Shown here piece after piece: positions 20,991-32,200 of a DNA stretch of 64,000 nt. Origin of the DNA: Symsagittifera roscoffensis (lineage: Eukaryota > Xenacoelomorpha > Acoela > Convolutidae); the NCBI RefSeq assembly GCF_963678635.1, contig NC_087067.1, positions 25,551,547-25,615,546 of the forward strand. The letters run 5' to 3'. Positions within the stretch are counted from its first letter, which is position 1. The number at the start of each line of letters is the position of its first letter. Made by a program: the position numbers and the translations under genes. The notes under the pieces are model-generated. The model did no database searches and was not told where the DNA came from. It worked only from the letters and a program-made list of their open reading frames with translations.

Positions 20991-21734
20991 AAATAATCTC
21001 TAGAAGCTGTTTTTTTATTTGTTCAAGCTCTTTCGTGAATAGTTTTTTTTCAATTAATTTTCGATTGAATATTGACTGATGAACTTGAACACAATAAAAA
21101 TAATGAATTTCTCTGTGCGCATTGCATCCAGTTTTAGACTATAAGATGGTTTTTAAGTCTAAGAAATCAACAGTTAATCAGATATAAGATTGTTCAACCT
21201 GACTCTGATGAGCTGTATTACAAATGATGAAGCAACTTTTATAGCACATTTATTAGATTTTCAGATTGAACTTTTTATGCTGAGCTATCTTCATGTTCGT
21301 AATTTTGGTCAAAAATTTTTTAGTTAATGAGGACATTCATTTTAGGATGAGGGAAAACTCGCTATGTGAATACATTTTTCAATTAAAGTAGTTTTCTATG
21401 CAAAAAATTTTTGTTTTCCTGCTTGTGTCTGGAAAATCGATCAATTTTAGATAACAGTTATTGATAAAAGACCTTGATGATTCATTTTAGATGAAAATGA
21501 GGCATATTTGAACAATGCATAATTTGTTAGACATAATTTTTAAAGCTTAGTAACTTTTAATTGCAACCCTATGGTCAAAAAATAACAGTTAAGGAGCTAG
21601 TAGACAATGTAATCTGATCTTGATGAGTCAAACTACAAATAATAAGGCAAAACTTTCACAATGCTTGTTTTTTAAACATAGTTTTCCATGGTGAGTAGTT
21701 TTTGTATTCGTGAGAGTGTTAAAAACCAATAGTG

Positions 21735-22215
21735 ATTGAGATATGAGATGATGAGTCTATTAAGTTTCCATTAAACATAAAATCTGATTTTATTTGAGTG
21801 ATACTTTTCGATTGTATCCCAAGTTTCCCTGTAACAAGGAAACTAACAAAATTTTTTTTCCTTATTTCAGGTTTTTTCGGAAGTCTCTCTATTCTCGGGT
21901 AAAAAGTGTGATAAGAGTGGTAATCCAATGTTCAAGCGCCTAATTGACTTTTTATCAATTTTTTTCTGAATGTAAACTTTTTAGACAAAAAAGCTCGAAT
22001 AGTCTCTACGAAATTTTTTAAAATTTTTTTTTGATGTTCTTTTGTGAATACCTTCTTTCCTCAATTTTGATTGAACTTTGACTATCAGTTTTGATTATAA
22101 AAAAAAACATATTTTTTGCATCTAGTTTTATCTAGTTTTTTCAAAGATGTTTGTCTCAGACGTTTTTAATGACGAGTTGAGGAAACAAAATCTTTCTTTT
22201 TTTTGAACTCTTTTT
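21735..22215 (+). repeat. R2 second part, copy b
   Basis: It is homologous to 20,740-20,990 and 24,600-25,060. The exon-like frame is broken near its start; only KSGNPMFKRLIDFL remains recognisable. Between 20,990 and 21,735, and from 22,215 to 22,508, no gene is seen. Motifs of the TGACTCTGATGAG family described at 25,165 occur at about 21,200 and 21,610. Confidence 0.55.
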
Positions 22216-22507
22216 TGTTATTATGTTTAACACTAACTTTAGCAACCTTTGTTCATAATATTTTGCTTGAAAAATAAGTTTAAGCTTTTTTAGATGTGCT
22301 AATCGTAACTGGTAAGAAACACTGCGCATCGCATTCTGATCTCAAAAAAAAACATCATAGCTTAACCGATGTTAGTGAAGCTCAATATCAAGATCTTCAG
22401 GATTAAAGAACTTTGCTGAATCAAATATTTGCGTCATGATTAATTTAGTGTTTTGAGATAACAATTTCTGGTCAGTGTAGTTTTTCAGTTCTTTTCTTTT
22501 TTTCTCT

Positions 22508-24065
22508 TGCTAATGACCTAAGCCTGATTTTGTAAACCCAATTTTCTCTCAACGTGTTTTGCGCTTCACAAAAAACAAAAGTTCATTACAATGATTTTAA
22601 CTATCAGTTATAATTCATCTAACTAGATTCGTGCTTATAAAACTTTCATTATATGAATACATTTTTGGTATGCGGGAGATAACTTTAGCTAAAAAACGAT
22701 CTTTTTTTTTTTACAAAATTGCCTTGAATATGGTTCTGTTATCGCATCGGAATATTACCTTTTAAGGTCAACGTATACGCAAAAGTCTTGACATTTGATA
22801 AATTTTTTCTTCACTGATACAAGAATAAAAAAAACCTCGACAATTTTAATTCGCCTATTTTGATCAAACTTTTAATATCCGCAAGTTGGACACTTAATAA
22901 CGCCTTTCAATCAAAATGAGAATAACTCTATTAAATTGCATCTACAGTTTGTGATAGTAAATTGAGTCAAACCTCTAAATTAAATCTTCACCAGCCAAAA
23001 TAAATTTTTTTCCTCTAAGAAAAATCAGATACGTAAGTAAATAGTATAGATATTAAGAGAAAAATCTTTAAAAAACAGACTAGTTGCAGTTCAACGCAGA
23101 GCCACTTCGGTTTGTTTTGAATTAGAAATGATTATTGCTCTCGTATTATTAAATTTGCTTAAAAGCGGAAACGTTTGTGAAACTGCAACCAAAAATAGTA
23201 TAAATTAAAAAATAAATTTTTACACTCATTAGATTTTTAATATTTTTTTATTCTCACAATGATTAAAGTCAATTGAAATAATCCAAGAAAAACAAACAAA
23301 TTTTTGTACAAAGTATTGTTTGCAATTCTCGAAATTACATCCGTTGTCAAAAAACAATAAAAAAAAGATGATATTTGCAAAAAAATTAAATATGTTAGAA
23401 GACTGTTCCATAGATTGAACTGAAGTTTGATCGAACAAGATGAAGAGAACAAAAAATTGACATATAACTTTTGAAACTATGGTAATTTGTCAAATGGTAT
23501 AATTTATTTAGGTACAAACTTGATTCATGCACTTTGATACAAAGAACGTAGCCTTGTTATCTGTGTTGTCTGTTTTTTGTTGTTATTTCTGCCTCATTTC
23601 AATGGTATTGAATAAATTATATGAAACCGACCGTAACTAATTTTTTTTTTCTGAAATTAGACCTTTTCAGCAAAAGTAATCAATAGTGATCTGAAATTTT
23701 TCCTTTTTGTTTTATTTTGCTTGAAAAGCAGCTTAAAAGTTAAAAGCAGGTGCTGCTTTTTGTTGTTTGTATGTAATTCGCTGGTTTGAACGTTTCGTTA
23801 TCATTTAGAAAAAAATCTTAAATTGCTGTAAATGACTAAACTTGTGAAACAAATAGCGAACAACCTGTTTCAAATTTTTATTGCAGAAATTCTAGTCTTT
23901 GAAACGAGCACCTCAATTTTTCTACATCTTTTAGTTTGATCCAGGTAGAACAAAAAGTTTTCGACCCCGATCCAACACCCAATCCAATCCCAAAACAACA
24001 CGACCCCAGTTCAACACAAATCCAACACAAAAAATCAAGTTGAAAGGTTAACCTGAACACTCACT
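22508..24065 (+). repeat. Direct repeat R2, copy 2
   Basis: This is the same-orientation counterpart of 17,777-19,335, about 4.73 kb downstream. It lacks the MITE fragment that precedes copy 1. Confidence 0.85.
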
Positions 24066-24089
24066 AAAAACCAAAAAAAAATTTGCCAG

Positions 24090-25060
24090 ACTTTATTTGT
24101 CAATTTTAAATTTGGTTTTGTATCATTTTTATAATTTTCAGTTTTTTTGCGCAAAAACGAAAAACACGAAAAACGAGTTCAAAATAGGATTTCCTTTTTT
24201 TAATTTTTTTACTCGGGCTTCTTGGATCGTTTTTTTTTCTAAGTGAAATTGTTTTTTCAATGATTACAATTTCATCCAAGTTCATGAAGTTTGTGATTCA
24301 AATTTGAAAAAAAGGTAAGCTAAATATTCGAAAACAATTTAACTCATCCTTAATTGAAGTACTGGTACTTTTTTATTTTGATGGGAATCTACTGGTGCTG
24401 ATTAGTATACTTTGTCATAATTGCAAGTAAGAAAATATAGGATCTCAAACTAAAAAGTCAATGGAGATTTCAAATTTTAGGTTTTGGAGCGTTTGCATCA
24501 AGAGTGTAACAATTTTTACTGAGCTAAAATTTCTGTCAATTAAAGAGCAGTTTGCTTTTGAAAAGAATTGTGTAAAAATTGAAAAGAAGAGGTCTAGCTC
24601 ATTTTTTGTGCCTATTCAGTTTCCATTGAAGTGAATTTCAGATTTTATTAGGGTGATAACTTTCGATTGTATCTCATGTTTCCCTGTAATACGGAAACTA
24701 CATAAAATTTGTTTCCTTTTTTCAAGTTTTATCGGGAAGTCTCTCTAATTTATCGTAAAATGTGGTATAAGAGTGGTAATCCATTGTTCATGTGCCCGAT
24801 TGGCTTTATATATTTTTCTGAAAGTAAACATTTTAGACAAAAAAGCTCGAATAGTCTCTACAAAACAGTTTTTTTTAATTTTATTGATGTTTTTTTGGTG
24901 AAAAACTTTTTTCCTCGATTTTGATTGAACTTTGACTAACGATTTTGAATACAAGTAAAACTTTTATTTTATGCATCTAGTTGCATCTAAATTTTCTCAA
25001 ACATGTTTGTCTCAGACATTTTTAATGTCGAGTTCAGGAAACAAAATCATTTTTTTTCAA
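24090..25060 (+). repeat. R2 second part, copy c
   Basis: It continues R2 copy 2 without the 750-bp segment. It includes the third exon-like motif (24,727-24,924), with WYKSGNPLFMCPIGF, and ends in sequence matching 22,100-22,210 (TTTGTCTCAGAC followed by TTTTTAATG). Confidence 0.7.
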
Positions 25061-25070
25061 ACTCAATTTT

Positions 25071-25162
25071 GTGATAATGTTCAACTTGAAAATCATTAAT
25101 TAAGGCTATTAATTTTGTGATAATGTTCAAGTTGAAAATCGTTAATTAAGGGTATTAAATAA
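25071..25162. repeat. Two-copy 46-bp tandem repeat
   Basis: GTGATAATGTTCAA followed by TTGAAAATC and TTAATTAAGG occurs twice with a 46-bp period. Confidence 0.85.
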
Positions 25163-25164
25163 TT

Positions 25165-25860
25165 GAGATAAAGTTAACATGTGTTGACCTTGATAAAACA
25201 TACTACGTAAGATGAGGCAATTTTTAACTAAAACATAATGTATTTTTTTCAATTTCTGAAATATGATCAATAAATTAACAGTTAGAGAGATATTTGATGA
25301 TGTAACCTGACTCTGATGAGCCATATTACATATGATGAGGCACAAAGTTTTGAAAAACTAACACAATTTTTTTTTTAATTTTTGATGCTGAGCATTTTTC
25401 ATTTTCATAATTATGGTCAAAACATTTCCAGATAATGTGATATTAGATGATATAACCTGACCTTGACGAGTCTTTCCACATATGACGAGGAATAGCTTCA
25501 GTAGTGCATATTTTTTCAAACATAGTTTTACATGCTAAAAAACATTTGTATTCATAATTTTATACGCGTAAATTTCACTACTGAGTAACTTTCTTCTTTG
25601 TATCTATGGTCATGATATTCATGTTTTAAAAATACATCAATTTGCATAATTCATCAAAATTTTCTCTGCTTAAATTGTCTTTACCTCATATGACTTTTCA
25701 GCTGTCATTTTTATGTAACTGATAAATTAACTGGACCAGTATTTGTGTGTAATTTTTGCATAAGAATTGAAAGGATCCCTTTTTTGTCCTTTTATCGGAG
25801 TTTCAGCCGATGTTTTTTGACCTTGAAGAGTTAGACTACATATGGTGCTGCAAAATTCTA
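25165..25860. repeat. Degenerate interspersed repeat with TGA(C/T)CTTGA(T/C)GAG core
   Basis: Copies with the pattern CCTGAC(T/C).TGA.GAG followed by (A/T)CATATGA.GAGG occur at about 25,175, 25,305, 25,455 and 25,818, and at 21,200 and 21,610. Spacing is irregular. No coding potential was recognised. Confidence 0.6.
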
Positions 25861-26121
25861 ACCGCGTATGTAATTTCATGCGTTTTTTTTGTATGCTGGA
25901 CAGTTTTTATGTTCTTGCCTTTGGTTAAAAAATTATTTTTTTAAACAGTTTCTCGGCTCAAACTCTTAAGTTATGTAGTTTAAATTACATGTGTATTGTT
26001 TATTCTTATTTCTTGGTACATATGGATTTATTACTTGTCTGAAATTGCCTTGGGTTGTTCATACGAAACCTTCACAAATGTAAGCTCTTGATCGGTACAT
26101 GTGTATAAAAATTCTGAAGCA

Positions 26122-26236
26122 GTCTAGAACAATTAATGAGCATTTTGAAACGTTCTAGAACAACCAAGAACAATTTGCAAAAACTAAAACATTGAATGAC
26201 CATTTTGAAACGTTCTAGATTAATTTAGAACAACTT
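26122..26236. repeat. Two-copy 60-bp imperfect tandem repeat
   Basis: ATTTTGAAACGTTCTAGA occurs at 26,141 and 26,201 within a 60-bp unit. The rest of 25,860-26,640 shows no gene. Confidence 0.8.
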
Positions 26237-26639
26237 CCCGCGGATTGTGATGTGCCCAAACACTTACTCTTAACAATTTCTTAATATCTGTCAATTTTTG
26301 GTAAAAGACTATAATGATAAATTATTTGTTCTAAAAGACTCAATAGTATACTTCTACTTTGTATCAATTTCATTAGCCGAAAAGTATAAACAATAACAAT
26401 CAAATTCGGAGAAATTTAATTGTTTGAAAGTCAAAACATACCAAAACTCGGTTGAGCACGGCCAAAACGTATCTTGCTCAACACGAGCACGGTCGAGCTC
26501 ATTAGTTTTGTCCGAGCTTTCAAATTGTTACACTGAAGATTGGATATTCATGTTTTAAAAATTTATCAAGTTTCATAATTCATCAAAATTGTCTCTGTCA
26601 AAACTTTCTTTACTTCATATGGTATTCGAGCTGTCATTT

Positions 26640-26870
26640 TTATATAACTGCATTACGAAGCCAAACTGTGTATTTTGTGCATTGTAAGCCGATTTCACAA
26701 CAAGGACGCTCCCTTTGTTCTTCTTTTGTTCTTTACTTTCCTTTGATCGTTCCGACAAAATTTTTACATGTTTAAAGACTTGTCTCTGGAATCCAGGAAC
26801 ATGCAGACACAAAATTGTGCACCTATCCCGTGCACAGTTTGGCCTCGTAATGTGATAAAATAACTGGATC
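26640..26870. repeat. Dispersed repeat (AAGGACGCTCCCTTTGTTC family)
   Basis: It is homologous to 29,113-29,287 (CCACAACAAGGACGCTCCC in the latter) and, in its right part, to 155-250. Open frames in it are not conserved between copies. Confidence 0.75.
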
Positions 26871-26899
26871 ACTATTCAGCTGTAATTTTTACATAAGAA

Positions 26900-29060
26900 T
26901 TTCTCAAACCAACTAAAATTTTAACAAACCAACTAAATTTCAGATGATATTCTGTTATTCTCCTTCTGTTATTGCGATCAAATTGCAAATATTGTTAGTT
27001 TTGTTAATTTATTTTCTTCTCAAAGTTTTTGGATTGTATTCGTTACCAATCTGATTGATGATGCCTTACTTAAAATATAATAAAAATAGCAAATTTCGAA
27101 ACTCTGTTAAAAATTTAAAAAACTAAAATTTGAGTTTGAAATTTTAGTTAATTACGCATTGACCATGGCATACAAACACATGCAAATAAACTTGCATAAA
27201 TACGCTTTTTGAGCGTTTTCGAATAGTTATTCAGAAAAACAAAAAACATTTCAGTTTTTAGATATTCAGGACTAAGTTTTGCACAGAAAAAATTTTGCGC
27301 GCGAAAAAATTGGAAAATACTTGTTAGATTAGAAAACATTTTAGTGCTTCAACTGAGATACCAAAAATTCTTTTAAAGCATTTTTGAAAATAATTTAAAA
27401 AAATTTTTGAGTAGCCATTTCTAGAAATGATATGATTAGCGCCAAATCAAAAAAATTTTTTTTTCTTGTATGATGAATCACAAACATTTATGGCAAAACA
27501 AGAAAAATGGCAAACAAAAAAATGTTAGCAAAAATGTATGAAATTTGAAAGAAAAGTATTTTTTATTAGACTCAGCTTATAGAAATTATGATTAGTTTTT
27601 TCGGTCAAAGGAGCTGAACTCGGCATATCAAATTTTCATGTAATAAATTTTCGCGAGGATAGTTAAAGAGCAGTCAGAATTTTCAGGGATTTTTTAGTAT
27701 ATTGACTTGTTGTGAATAATTTAGGTTTAGGTTTAGATCTACACTTATTTCGTTTGAATATAACTATCGAGCAGAGATATTAGAATTCTTACAAGATCTT
27801 AATGGTTCTTTTTCGTTCCAAATTTTGAAGAAGAAGCATAATAATTATGCTTAGAGTGGTTTTTATATTGATTTCTTTATTATTTTTAAGCCGTCTTTTT
27901 TGGCTAAAATTTTTTTATTATGTGAAAATTACTGTTGCCCGAAGCTCAATTTCAAAAGATTGATTTTTAATAATTAGTCAAAATGGGATAACCAACGCGT
28001 CTTGTTTGCGTAACAATAGCACGCGTTGTTACGGATTGTTGTCTTACAATTCATTTGGACGTGTTAATAGGCTACACGACCTTAAGACTTCAAGACTTCA
28101 CATGCTGTTTTCGAATATCAGATAAAACAATGACTACTACAAAAAAAACATACCATTTTATATATGTCAGGGTAACACATTTGGAAATCAAGGATTATAG
28201 TTCAAAACAGTATGCAATAAATTCAGTCAGCTTGCGTTAGTTTAAGGCCGCACCGAGCGCCGATGTTTTTTATTTGATAATTTTAACAGATAGGTTGAAA
28301 ATTTTTGCACATTGTGTCCTTTACACATAAAAATATTCCCTTAAAAACTCCCTTAAATATACACTTTAAAATATTCCATATCACTAAAGTATCTTGACAA
28401 AACTGATCGCAACTTTTTTCGTTCCTTCTGTATCAGCAGTATTTTTACTGTGAAAACTATTTACAGTGAAAGAAATTATACAGTTAAGCTTTCTAATAAT
28501 GGAACGCTGTTGTTTCGATCACTTGAACATTTATATATATACGACCCAAAATTAATTTTTGACTTTTAAATATTGGATTAAACGCTTAAATCTTATCAAA
28601 TTGAGTCCAGTAATTTTTTTTCTGACTTTCATTCAATTAAAAGTGCAATTCCTAATGTAGTTTTTTGGGCTTTATTACAGAAACGACCCATTTTTTGTGA
28701 CCAAAAGAAAAGCTCGCAGATTATTTTTTCGACAATTTTTTATATACTCTGACAATTTTTTTGCTCTTTTTTCTTCAATTTAATTCCTGACATGCTAATA
28801 TGAACTAAAGAAGGAAGATTTTAGCATTAACACATTAATCCCCTGCTTACGTGGGTTAAAAGAACGCAAAATATGTCGCATTATTTATTCCTAATCAGGC
28901 AAATTGGCAATTTTCAAACCTCATAACTGAACAATAAAAGATCACTGGTGAACTAGGATGGTAGAAAAACTTTCTGATAAAACTGCTTAATTAAGTAGTC
29001 TAAAATTGACTGAATAAAAAACCATCCCAAGCATAACTTTCATATTATCCAATCAACATA
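26900..29060 (+). repeat. Segment duplicated in direct orientation at 49,690-52,690
   Basis: Shared landmarks in the same order are: GTGGCATACAAA at 49,760 against ATGGCATACAAA at 27,166; TTTAGGTTTAGATCTACAC at 27,724 and 50,492; TTTGGACGTGTTA at 28,053 and 51,569; TTTTTTGTGACCAAAA at 28,690 against 52,230; and GCTTACGTGGGTTAAAAGAACGCAAAA at 28,845 and 52,425. Divergence is considerable and indels are frequent. No gene is supported. Confidence 0.75.
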
Positions 29061-29079
29061 GGCTGCTCATATGTCACGA

Positions 29080-29478
29080 CGAAGCCCTCAGGGATTCGAC
29101 CCCCTTGCCGACCCTAAATTCAATACGAGGCCAAACTGTGTTTTTTGTGAATTGTAAGCAGATTCCACAACAAGGACGCTCCCTTTGTTCTTCTTTTGTT
29201 CTTTCAATTTCTCTGATCGTGCCGACAAAATTTTGTCATGTTTAAAGATTTTTCTGTGGAATCCAGGAACATACAGATACAAAATTGACTTGGCAGCGCA
29301 GAAAATTTTTTTTGGCTTGTTTTGGCAGCGCTGAAAATTTGGTCAAAAAATGATCTTTACAATATTAGGGAGAGCTCTGAAAATCAGTTTAGTTAACCTA
29401 AAAAAAAAGTCTCGACCAAATTTTCGAAAGTTTTTTTTAAATCCAACCCCCCTCGAGCACATCCTAGATCCGCCCTTG
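29080..29478 (-). mobile_element. hAT-like MITE, reverse orientation, interrupted
   Basis: It starts with CCTCAGGGATTCGACCCCC and TTGCCGACCCTAAA, is interrupted at about 29,113-29,287 by the AAGGACGCTCCC repeat, and resumes with GCAGCGCAGAAAATTTT up to CATCCTAGATCCGCCC. An orthologous insertion lies at 49,461-49,659 in the other palindrome arm, so it predates the inverted duplication. Confidence 0.7.
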
Positions 29479-29480
29479 TT

Positions 29481-29783
29481 CAGAGTTGGAACCAAGCCTG
29501 AATTTGAGGCCCGGGCTCGGTTGGGAAACAAAAAATTTCAAGCCCGGGCCCATTTTTACTGAAAACACAAGAAATATAAAAACTTTAATAAGTTCATTGG
29601 TCGCAGCCGATCCTAGCAGTTCGATTTGGCTGGCTTTTGCTGCAGAAAAGAGGGCACGCTTTGCTGGCCGGGTTTGCCCAGCACTGTTCAAGTCACGCTC
29701 CCTCTGAGCGCTTTTAGCTTGAACAGTGAAAGAAGTGAACTCTTTTGAAAGCCAGGCCCGAGCCCGGCCCGGCTCCAACTCTG
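29481..29783. mobile_element. GC-rich MITE with CAGAGTTGGA terminal inverted repeats
   Basis: It is bounded by CAGAGTTGGAACC and GGCTCCAACTCTG. Internal GC-rich inverted segments (GGCCCGGGCTCGG and CCCGAGCCCGGCCCGG) extend the terminal repeats. Flanking octamers CCCTTGTT and CCTCTGTT agree at six of eight positions, compatible with a decayed 8-bp target duplication of hAT type. Open frames across it are artefacts of composition. Confidence 0.65.
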
Positions 29784-30280
29784 CCTCTGTTGAAATAAAT
29801 TAATTTCAAGGTTTTTTGATACTTTAACTGATGTGTAAATTTTAGGAACGCGCATAATTGAAGGCAATGTGCAATTACATTATATTGGCTCTGTACTTAT
29901 AGACTTTTTGCCGCACCTGAAAGCTTGAGCTTTTTCCTGTTCCTCCTTTGATTTTTCTGAAACATTTATGCGAAAACCTACTTAGAATAACCTTTGACTT
30001 TTTCAATTGGATTAAAACATGTCATCATGAACAAGTGAACATATTTTCACAATATGACCAATTTTGATACATAATCATATTGTATTGTTGCGAAAGTAAA
30101 ATTGAGCGAAAATTGGCAGCGGATTGAAAAAGAAAAAATGTTTTTTTTTCTGTCGTGTATAACTTGCTGCGGTGGCCGATTTAGGAATTTAGCGACGGTT
30201 CGGATTTTTTGAAACCTTTTCGAAATAGGTCGCAAAAAAGTCTGTGACTTGTACTAGTTACAAATTTTGAAGAGATTTAG

Positions 30281-30445
30281 AGTGCAGGATCAATCCACCG
30301 GCAGACAAGCGCCAAATAGTGCAACCGAGTACTGGCATGATTTGGGAGAAGGGTGTTGCGGCATTTGGGGAGTCCCCTGAGGATCTGAAGGGCAAGCGGG
30401 TTCAACTTCCAACATATCCTCAATTTTTACCACTTGTTACTTATG
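30281..30445 (+). CDS. Fucosyltransferase-like copy 1, first visible exon
   Basis: The frame reads CRINPPADKRQIVQPSTGMI up to YPQFLPLVTYG. The ending fits the GT11 region just before the conserved YF or FY aromatic segment. Acceptor is GATTTAG at 30,280, or alternatively GTGCAG at 30,287. The exon must end after TATG at 30,445 because only then does the next exon stay in frame. The intron therefore starts GCAAGT, a GC-AG intron; using the nearby GTAG would shift the frame. The 5' exons that should carry the start, membrane anchor and G.LGNQ motif were not found upstream. Confidence 0.65.
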
Positions 30446-30843
30446 GCAAGTAGTTTTTGCATCAAACGTTTAAGTAATCTCTATTTGTTTAACTTTATAA
30501 TGCCAGCTAAACATACCAATAAGTTCCACCACCGAGAATTGCAGAGCAGTCTTCAATGGTAGCTTATAGCTGCTAAGATGGCTAGGGTTACTTTGGTTTT
30601 TGTTATCTTATAACGAGTTCGGTAATCTTTGTGTTAGGTTAAAAATTATATAAGACAAAATTTTATCAACAAGTTAAAGTTGTGTTGGCATTGCAAATAG
30701 AAATAGAAGGGGTTATTGTTTTTTTTTCTCTAAAACTCTTTAAACCAATTCAAACAAATCAATTTTTTCTGCTTCTTTGCCTTCCTTGACTCTTTCCCAA
30801 CTCTGTCTGTTGACTTTGGTTTCTATAAATTATGTTTTTGTAG

Positions 30844-31091
30844 GTTTTTATGCGGAGTTTCGCTCACGAGTTATTTTCAACCGAACAGTGTGGAGAGATG
30901 CTGAGAAAGTGTTCAATGGTCTGAACAAACTGAACAATTGCTGGACACAGACTGGCTGCACTGTTGTGTATGTGCACATGAGAATGGGAGACTACAAGTA
31001 CCATCTCAACGCTCTCCAGTGGGACTGCGACGTGTTCGAGAAAACAAACTATCTCCAGGATGCCTTCAAAAAAGTAGCCACCCTCTACAAG
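30844..31091 (+). CDS. GT11 alpha-1,2-fucosyltransferase-like copy 1, exon with donor-substrate motif
   Basis: This exon encodes the segment with VVYVHMRMGDY, which corresponds to the H.RR.D motif of alpha-1,2-fucosyltransferases (GT11), a GDP-fucose binding and catalytic loop. The second Arg of the usual HVRRGDY is Met here, an unusual feature. It begins FYAEFRSRVIFNRTVW, contains an N-glycosylation sequon (NRT), and ends VATLYK with donor AAG|GTAAGG in phase 0. The acceptor is TTTTTGTAG. Family members are type II Golgi membrane enzymes that transfer fucose from GDP-fucose to terminal galactose. The visible part, about 256 residues over four exons, lacks roughly the first quarter of a typical 330-370 residue enzyme. 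Confidence 0.8.
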
Positions 31092-31356
31092 GTAAGGGTC
31101 TATATCTATTATCGATTATACAGTCAGCTGGTTAATGATATGTATTTTACAACATCTGAATTCTTTCAGCCTTTTGTCTTTGGAAACAGATATTCTAAGC
31201 ATTTTTCTGTAATAGGCTGCATTAAATTAGAACTGACAGAAATAATTTAAAAGTCAATATGGCCACAAATTTTTAGATGGCCTCTTTCAGACTACAAGTT
31301 TGTCTGAAAAATTAGCTTCAGGTGTGTTATATAGCCCTAGGTCACGGAATCCGCAT

Positions 31357-31453
31357 CACAACGAAACTTCAAATGATTTAGGGACAAAACACAACGAAAC
31401 TTCCAATGATTTAGGGACAAAACACAACGAAACTTCAAAACACAACGAAACAC
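31357..31453 (+). repeat. 33-bp minisatellite in fucosyltransferase intron, left arm
   Basis: The unit CACAACGAAACTTC followed by AAATGATTTAGGGACAAAA occurs about 2.5 times plus a short partial. It is open in one frame as HNETSNDLGTK repeats. The right arm has more copies. Confidence 0.9.
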
Positions 31454-31639
31454 CAATTTCACAAGTCAAAAACACCGAATTTGCATCTCTGTTTTAAAGT
31501 ATATTTCTTAAATAATTGTAGGAACATCAACCATTTCAATAGGTAACTCATTTCTTAGTGATCAGAAAGTATATGCTTTTTGTGACCAAAACAAGACGCG
31601 TAACAAATCATAATTTACCAATCGAAAAATTGTTTTCAG

Positions 31640-31790
31640 AAGCCAATGTTCTACATCGTTGGCTACTCAGACAAAGACGTAGACAATTTCTTCCACACGC
31701 ACAAAGAAGAATTCAGTCCATACCATTATAAGCTAGTTGCACCATACGAGCGAGAAATGCTGCCCCACAGAAGAACAAAATCATACCAAG
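31640..31790 (+). CDS. Fucosyltransferase-like copy 1, third visible exon
   Basis: The acceptor is TTGTTTTCAG. It encodes KPMFYIVGYSDKDVDNFF up to RRTKSYQ and leaves one base (phase 1) before donor G|GTTCGT. In GT11 proteins this region follows the H.RR.D loop and contains a beta strand before a nucleotide-binding residue pair (FxIxSD-like; here FYIVGYSDKD). Confidence 0.75.
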
Positions 31791-31834
31791 GTTCGTCTCA
31801 ATAACAATATGTCGTGTGCAGTGGATTGCGCAGA

Positions 31835-32200
31835 AACTTTTCTGGGGGGGGGGGGGGGGGGGAGTGGTTTTTTTCGAAAAGAAAATTTTGTTAACCTTTC
31901 GTTAAGTCGGTCACCGACCGATTTGATTTTCCGAGCTCTCCGAAAATACCATAAGGACCCTATTTGGTCCGAAATTTTCGGCGCCGCAGCCAAATTTAAA
32001 AGAAACATGCTAAAAATTACGTTTCAGCATTTTTAAAAAGTATTTGACCAAAAAATTGCTTTTATTTCGGCGCGCGCTACCCACTAAATTTTAGCTACAT
32101 TAGCGCCGACGACGCCCTTAGAAAATTTTTGATTTTGACTAGCCAGTAATGTATCTCAAAAATATTATCAAAGGGGACCCTTTGGAAAAGTTTGGAAATC
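31835..32200 (+). mobile_element. Diverged MITE of the CAGGGGCGGAT family, left arm
   Basis: A G run is followed by TTTGATTTTCCGAGCTCTCC, GGCGCCGCAG, TTTCGGCGCGCGCTACCC and AAAGGGGACCCTTTGG, the internal order of the family, but without clean termini. It starts only about 45 bp after an exon. Confidence 0.65.

Noticed and set aside
25300-25345. CTGATGAG words resembling the hammerhead ribozyme core
   Set aside because: No CGAAA box or third conserved segment follows at a workable distance, and related copies change the core (CTTGATGAG, CTTGACGAG). It is a repeat, not a ribozyme.
29464-29778. 104-codon - strand frame rich in Arg, Ala and Gly
   Set aside because: It coincides with a GC-rich MITE and is open because of composition.
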